Assembly (NCBI RefSeq): GCF_036320965.1
Contig: NC_092225.1
Location: forward strand, 59,245,924 to 59,309,923
DNA from: Panulirus ornatus
Lineage: Eukaryota > Arthropoda > Malacostraca > Decapoda > Palinuridae
Length of the DNA stretch: 64,000 nucleotides
Direction: 5' to 3'
Made by a program: the position numbers and the translations under genes. Each line of letters begins with the position of its first letter. Position 1 is the stretch's first letter. Positions 58,000 to 64,000 of the stretch are shown here, in pieces. The notes below the pieces were generated by a model. The model did no database searches. It had not been told where the DNA came from and saw nothing but the letters and a program-made list of their open reading frames with translations.

Positions 58000-60005
58000 T
58001 CTACGTACATTACCGGAGCCCTGATTAAATCAAAATTAGTTTTTGAACAGAAAGGGACCAGACGAGCGAGTATAAGTGCAAGTTCAAAGGCACACTCCTT
58101 CAGTTCACGGAGATGAATGCCATCAGGACCATAATAAGCCTTGCTTGTGTCCAGAGAAAGAAGCGATTTTCGGACAGTCCGACTAGATATTACGTGAAGA
58201 GGATTAGGATTAGTAAGAGGAGCAACAGGGGGTGAAGGAATTTTAGATGAGAAACGGGAACCACAGAGAGAGTTGCTTTGTCTATGGGAGAGACAGCTAT
58301 AGTGCCGTCAGAACGGAAAAGTGAAGGAAACTTAAGAGCGACAAAAGTTGTCAGAGATGCCCTTAGTTATAGCCCAGAGGGACCTATCAGTGGGGGACTT
58401 CCTTTATCGCACTTCCTTTGAATAAAGGAACTCTTCACCTCACGGATAACGTGCTTGCAGCGATTACAGGCACGGATAAAAGCTGAATGGGAGCCAGAGG
58501 AGGGAGAGTTTTTCCAAACCGATATGCCTGATCCCTTGCCTGAATGGCCTCAAAACAGGAACGGTTGAACCATGGATTGGATGAAGCTGTTTTGGGGGAA
58601 GATGGGATAGACATTTTCATTCCCCTATACAATAATCTCTGCTCTGCGTTTAGCGGAAACAGAAGCATCACCATATAACAGTAATCTACCCATGGAAGAT
58701 CAAGAAAAGAAGTTACAAAAACTATTCCGGTCAGCTTTGTTGGGGTGCTAGTATTTAATCCTAGAAGGGGATGATGGATGGGGAAGTGCCGTTAGAATAG
58801 ATACATTTATGAAAGTGTGATCAGGTGAACCAACTGGGGGCGAGATTGTGTGTTTACAGCGGGATGGACTAGAGGTGAAAAACAAATTCAGAATGTTATG
58901 GGTAGGGTGCGAGATAATTTGTTCTAAGTCATTGAGAATGGAGAACATGAGGGCTTCAATCACTCCACCCAGCCATATGGGAGGAATTCAACCATTCCCT
59001 ATGGTGAACGTTGAAATTCCCGTTGTGGAGGGTCTCGGCTTGCGGATGAGAGGACGCCACAGTTCATGGCAGGAGTTTAGGTAGACAAAGAAGGTATAAA
59101 TTTTGTAGAATTTGTAAAGCAACAGGCGAAACTGAAGAAAAGTGTGGTAGAAGGGAGACAGAATTGAGCCACATAACATAAACGTTTGGGGACCCAAGGT
59201 CCTTGAGGCGTGCAACAGGTGTGTTAATGATGGAGCAAGCACAAACATCACCTTTGGACCGGAACTGTGAGTGGAGGCCATAGTTAGATATGAAGAAGAG
59301 ACTAGTGGGAACACCATTAGACAACTGTCTCTCAGAGAGAAGTAAAATATTAGGAGAGGTACGAAACAGGTGGTGATGAACTGAGAGGTTACCAGAGAGA
59401 CCATGAATGCTGGTACAGTGAACAGAACATGATGAAGGTACAACAGAGTGGGAAAAGCCGTTGTAGGGGCAGATACTACTACTACCAGAGCCTTCCTTCT
59501 CAGTGATAGTAAAGTCGGGCAGAAATACGGAAATTCTTAGCGCCCTATGATGCCGGGACTAGGGGCAAAAAAGTAAGAATGATGAGCAAGGTTTTAATGG
59601 GTGTATGGTGCTTGTAAGATGATGACGGTAGGACTAGCCTGGTAGTCCCGCTTTGATGAGACAAAATAAGACCAGCAATCCTGACATGGAGAGTGTAAGA
59701 TGGTTCGGGAAACCACTTCAAACGCTTCTTAGTTAGGGCGGTAGTACCACCCTGGGCGGCTGTTGTTAACAACCTATTACCTAATGGGTTGTTCCAAGGG
59801 CAGGGGACGGGATGATCCTTGAGTTAGGTGGGGTACTGGGAGGGACCAATACACTACCATCTGAGCCCTCCCTCTCACTGGTGGCAGAGTCACACTATAA
59901 AGTGGAGTGAGAGGAGTATGGCTTGATTTTGCAACGATCATGGGAGGGGCCATTACGCTGCTAAGGCCTCCCTCTCGCAGACAGCAAAGTCACACAGAGT
60001 ATATG
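58000..60005 (-). pseudogene. Jockey-clade retrotransposon fossil (endonuclease to pre-RT)
   Basis: Minus strand, high to low: a 5' part (59545-60005) with three diverged copies of a CCTCCCTCTC/AGTCACAC-type block, perhaps a repeated 5' UTR; endonuclease pieces NGVPTSLFFISNYGLHSQF and KGDVCACSIINTPVARLKD (about 59190-59330); GNFNVHHREWLNSS (about 58980-59022); NILNLFFTSSPSRCKHTIS and SPPVGSPDHTFINVS (about 58800-58890), the C-terminal endonuclease motifs with the SDH-like histidine; FIP-like SSNPWFNRSCFEAIQARDQA (about 58520-58585); and LLSLDTSKAYYGPDGIHLRE (about 58100-58165). It stops before the RT catalytic motifs. Frameshifted throughout. Confidence 0.72.
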
Positions 60006-60266
60006 TGTGACTGAATTAACTGCGGAAATAGAGATCGTTGTCTGGAAGGGATTTTCGAACAAATCGCCTCGTTCGCTTACATTCAAAGAAGAAGTGGCCT
60101 CATTCGCGTACATTCAATCCTTATATGTTGCGTATATTGCAAGGAAACCAGCATTGTTCCACACGTCTCTATTGCTTTCTTTGGTTTCACTGTACCTTGA
60201 CCATCTCTTCTCTCTTCACTAAACCATTTGCCAGGTTTAGGTATATTGTACAGAGTACACATAGGA

Positions 60267-60520
60267 AAATGTGGATTCACACGAGATTTCTAAGCACGCG
60301 AAGCACTCAGAACACACGATCAGGTGGCCTGCTTCATTGCCTCACTTTAATCAGGAGACCAAGGTCCTATGGACCTAAAACATGGACCTGGAGTACCTTA
60401 CGAACCTTGCGAGTTCCATGCCCAGTACATATGGTAATCAAGGCCAAAGGTGGGGTGACAAAGTAATTTAATGAAAAGCGCGACTGCGTCTTTGAAGATG
60501 TGTGGGAAGACAGACAAGGC
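60267..60520 (+). pseudogene. fossil of unidentified coding-like repeat, copy 2
   Basis: Aligns by eye with 15436-15690: ENVDSHEISKHAKHSEHTIR parallels the HTH-like frame there. GTCCTATGGACCTAAAACAT and GACCTGGAGTACCTTACGAA parallel the second frame, followed by GGGGTGACAAAGTAATTTAA and CTGCGTCTTTGAAGATGTG. The two copies have diverged independently, with several indels. Confidence 0.5.
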
Positions 60521-61120
60521 TTTTTACGGATACTCTATTTGAAAACAACTTAAGTGATTTGAATTTTCCATTATCTCCTTTATTCTTAAAAAAAATTCAG
60601 GTACATAGCCTATGATATGTTTTAGTATTTTCTTTAGACGGATATCTTAAACTTTCATTCAAAAAAACAAAGAAAAGTTCTAAACGCATATACATATATT
60701 TACACACGTGTAGATATATGTGTATGCATCGAAATGTGGTGGACGAATTCCTATCAATAAAAGTGACAGCCGACCTGAGGAATCTGGTACAAATATAATG
60801 GTTATTGTGATAAATTATTTGTTTATGAGATACGTATTGTGTTGCATTATAATGGTGGTTGAAAAACCAAAAGCTTTAAGCCAGAATCCGTAAGATATTA
60901 TAAGAAATAGAAAAAATGTTTTAAAAACGAAAAAAATTACCATCAGAAACCATAGAATATTCTTCTCTCGGTATTCAAAAGATTGCCAAATACAAGAGAG
61001 CTAGTTTAAGGCAGGAGTTTTCAGCTCTTAACAGAATATTTACCCCCACGTCCTTTTTTTTCCCTATTTCATATGTTTGCTGCTAAGATTTACGTTTTTC
61101 TAACATAAAAATTCGGTATA
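60521..61120. other. unannotated AT-rich sequence
   Basis: No gene recognised. Confidence 0.45.
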
Positions 61121-61440
61121 GGTATTTGACCAATATTTCGGTATAGGTATTTGATCAATATTCTCCAACGACGCGTTGTATAACTCTAGTGAAGTTTATT
61201 TCGTGTAATGGATCATGCATTACAAACCTGTGCCTATCCGCACAAGTGTTACGCCTCCTGAGCAGAGATGTACCATAGAAATAACGTCTAACTAAAATAA
61301 TGTCTTTTATGAATATTTGTAAAAAGTTCTCCTGTGGGACAATACCTAAGACTTTCGTATTAAAGTTTATCAGTTGTAAACTGATCAAGGATTACAAAGC
61401 TGTGTCTTGCCACAGGTGCTACTGATCCCGGGTAAAGGTA
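61121..61440. repeat. small duplications (25-bp and about 170-bp periods)
   Basis: ATTTCGGTATAGGTATTTGA is present twice (about 61110 and 61135). Blocks around AAAGTTTAT...TGGATCATGCATTACAAACC...CGCACAAGTGTTACGCC (61190-61260) recur diverged at 61362-61435. Confidence 0.6.
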
Positions 61441-62188
61441 TTTCACCATCTTTGTATCTTTAACCTTTCTAGTTACAGATGTTTCATCCCTGATTCCATC
61501 CTCACAATTTGATGTATGTGGTTTTATGTTCTCTTTATTCTTAACACATCATTAGTCAGTTGAAGTGGAGGATATGCTTCTGAGCCTAGCCACTCTACTC
61601 TGTCTTCCACATGCTATTCAAGAGGTGCTACCGGATTCCGCCCAAAAGTTTTTACGCCGGGAGTAACAAGTCACCCCCGGACGGCTTCGTCTTTAATTAC
61701 TTTCGATGATTTGAAAAAATTGGATGTCATGTCTGGTTTTATGATATAAATGATAATTATTATCATATTCTCCATCTGTCTTTAAAAGAACTTTAGATTA
61801 TCAAAAGTAAAAGTTTTTGAAAATTCATTCATGGTTTGTCTGTTGTTAATAATGATGTTCGTTTTTCTCTTAACAAAATACTTAATTTATTTCATAGAGA
61901 ATATCTTTAAGGAAAACGTATCTAGTTTTCCATTAGTGTTCATCACCACAAAACAGATAAATTTTTCAAAGCGTACTCAATGGATCTTAATAAAGTCTTG
62001 AAGAGTAGAAACTCATAACCTGTTTTAAGACCTCTGAAACCTTGTGCTCATAATAATTACATTACTCAGTGCAATATTTTCTTTAATGTGTAAAACCCGG
62101 ATAAAGAGTCTGCAACAAAATTTGATGGCATTATGTTTATGTTATTGAAGATATTACTGATTTCTACAAGCGAAACATTCATCGTCTT
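61441..62188. other. unannotated AT-rich sequence
   Basis: No gene recognised. Frames are short. Confidence 0.45.
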
Positions 62189-62265
62189 TCATACACATTC
62201 GCCATTCCCCGCATTAGCGAGGTAGCGCAAAGAACAGAGGACCGAGGCCTTAGAAGTATCAGGGG
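62189..62265 (-). mobile_element. TA-flanked SINE-like element, copy 7 (tail only, diverged)
   Basis: CATTCGCCATTCCCCGCATT, AGCGAGGTAGCGCAAAGAAC and AGAGGACCGAGGCCTTAGA are the tail-side blocks of the element. The rest is missing and no TA array is next to it. Confidence 0.7.
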
Positions 62266-62389
62266 AACCAGTATATGACCCTGGAACGCGTCGATTTAGT
62301 CGGCATGTGCAGGACAGAACGAGACTTGCTCCAAGTCATTTATTATAATAGCCGACCGGAGGAACGCTCGACCGAGTCCAGAGTATTGT

Positions 62390-62545
62390 GAAGAACACAT
62401 GGATCCTGAACCTCTTGGCCATGACGGTACAACCCCGGGGGATGATGGCCGGAACCCTTAACCTGACCATTAATGGGGTTAGATTAAAAGGGTAAGCCAT
62501 CACCCCTAATTGCCATACGGTCGTGTTTAAATGGGGGGGGGGGAG
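62390..62545 (-). repeat. 21-bp dispersed minisatellite family, degenerate minus copy
   Basis: CATGACGGTACAACCC-type units and a leader-like ACCATTAATGGGGTTAG, AAAGGGTAAGCCATCACCC block resemble the leader before the array at 12.83-12.95 kb. Confidence 0.5.
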
Positions 62546-64000
62546 AGTCGAAGTGGTCATTAATGATGTACCTGGACGAGACTCAACATTCTGATAGGGT
62601 AAACAAGGGATGTCAGGACTGGTGTTGATTGTGTGGGAGGTCAAACCCTTGATAGTGATGAGCTAGAATCCTTGAGGGTGACACTGATAATGATAAGACT
62701 TATCTCCCCGTGATGATTAATCCTCAGATGACGATGGCACACGTCGGGGATGACGGAAAAATAATGATTCAATGTTAAGGAAAAATGTACAAGTATACTA
62801 TCGACTTCCAGCCTGAACACAAGAAAAACTTATAAATCGCTTCCATACGACTACTTTTTACTTAAAACTCTGAATCTTCCTAATATCATTTGATATTTTG
62901 GCGCACTACAATACTACTTCATAATGGTCATTAACGGTCGCTTTGCCCAGGGTGCAGTCAACGATAAAACCAGCCGAGAGAAACGAGGCAATTCATTTAC
63001 TTAATGAAAACAGAAATCATCTAAGAAATGCTCTTGGGAATTAATACTGCTTTCAACAACTGGTCAGACCTATTAAAGCGGATTAGTCTATGAATTCTTG
63101 AAAATCACTGGAAGACAAAAAAAAAAAGAGGGGAATGAGGAGGAGGAAGGAGTCCGGTTTAGAATGGTGTCGAGAGAGAAAAGTGGAGCCACCACTCAGT
63201 GTCAGAGAACAGCGGACCTGGTCTTCATCAAGACGCCGCCATGCACCAATTTCTGTGTCAGCGGCCGGCAATGCTAATGGCTGTTGACATCGAGGGATAT
63301 TAACTGAGATAATGGTTTACCAGTCTAGAATGACTGTAATTTGGAACTGGTTACTGCCTTGGCTTTTCCTATCGAAATTCTCTTTTTTCTCTTTTTCTTT
63401 AAGAATAGTATTGCTTGGGCTATATTATTAACAGAAGTCGACTGACATTAAACTCCAAAGTCGTAAGTCTTTTCAGACCAAAGTGTGGAGTTCCAGGTCC
63501 CATTAATAATGATATAATAACCACCTTATCATCGCTGACATCAGAGTAGTATGAGATATTACGAATGATGTTCATATTGAGATTTGTCTGTCGTCAGAGA
63601 GACAGATTGACAGAGGGGGAGGAGGAGGAAAACGTACAGGGTGTTTTGAGTCATTCTAGTGCGTGTCGAAGATTTTGACTTCTTAAGGGTTTTATCAGAG
63701 TAAAGAACATTCACATACACATATAAACACCTATACAAGCGCATACACTTACAGACATAAGCACACACATGGGTGGACATACATACAAACATGCATACAT
63801 ACATACGAAGATGATATCACTTCTATAAACAGTTAGCTTCTCTAAGCTTCCAAAGAAAAGGAGAAATCCCAGACTGTGAAGTCAACATGATAGGTTTCTT
63901 TGACATATCAAAAATGACTTGGAAAAATTCAAGAGATTTCGTACGAACAAAGTGAGATGCGTCAATTACACATCTCCTTTTTTGACACTTGACTCAATGA
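62546..64000. other. unannotated sequence to the window end
   Basis: No gene or dispersed repeat recognised. Short CATA-type repetition at 63710-63810. Confidence 0.45.

Overview
The window looks like nuclear DNA of an arthropod, most probably a decapod crustacean. This is inferred from long (TA)n, (GA)n and (CA)n microsatellites, many 21-48 bp minisatellites, decayed non-LTR retrotransposons (RTE, Jockey and CR1-like) and a Penelope-like element, and almost no host coding sequence. No bacterial operon, rRNA gene, functional tRNA gene or CRISPR array was seen. I assigned no species. All homology calls were made by eye from the translations, without a database search.

Left part (1-8.3 kb): a nest of RTE retrotransposon copies and of a roughly 240 bp SINE-like element. 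Nearly all sit directly between (TA)n arrays. An old minus-strand RTE fossil lies at 3.1-4.2 kb. Two SINE-like copies at 1.16-1.69 kb form a large inverted repeat with a (TA)n loop. A different inverted repeat lies at 6.1-6.3 kb.

Centre-left (8.3-31.6 kb): more SINE-like copies (9.7, 14.6, 31.3 kb); two tRNA-derived SINEs ending in (TG)n or (CA)n (11.6, 13.7 kb); fragments of CR1/L2-like elements (12.0 and 15.8-16.7 kb); a decayed Jockey-type element (19.1-21.0 kb) running into a Penelope-like element with a GIY-YIG remnant (21.05-22.0 kb); and many degenerate tandem arrays.

Centre-right (31.6-46 kb): arrays with 21, 22, 25 and 45 bp units; a candidate host exon encoding a signal peptide with a perfect GTAAGT donor (39.35-39.45 kb, minus strand); a third tRNA-SINE in the presumed intron below it; a Jockey fragment (40.3-41.1 kb); and the youngest RTE copy, with an open reverse transcriptase frame (44.16-45.6 kb).

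Right part (46-64 kb): RTE fossils at 47.8-50.0 and 56.6-57.7 kb; a CR1-like element at 51.2-52.4 kb; a 122 bp internal RTE piece between 10 bp direct repeats at 54.4 kb; a Jockey endonuclease/RT fossil at 58.0-60.0 kb; and a second copy of an unidentified coding-like repeat shared with 15.4 kb.

The connecting theme is retroelements and simple repeats. The RTE family would supply the reverse transcriptase. The SINE-like family carries the same 3' tail and so is probably mobilised by it. Both are found almost only within (TA)n, which suggests a microsatellite-targeting LINE/SINE pair.
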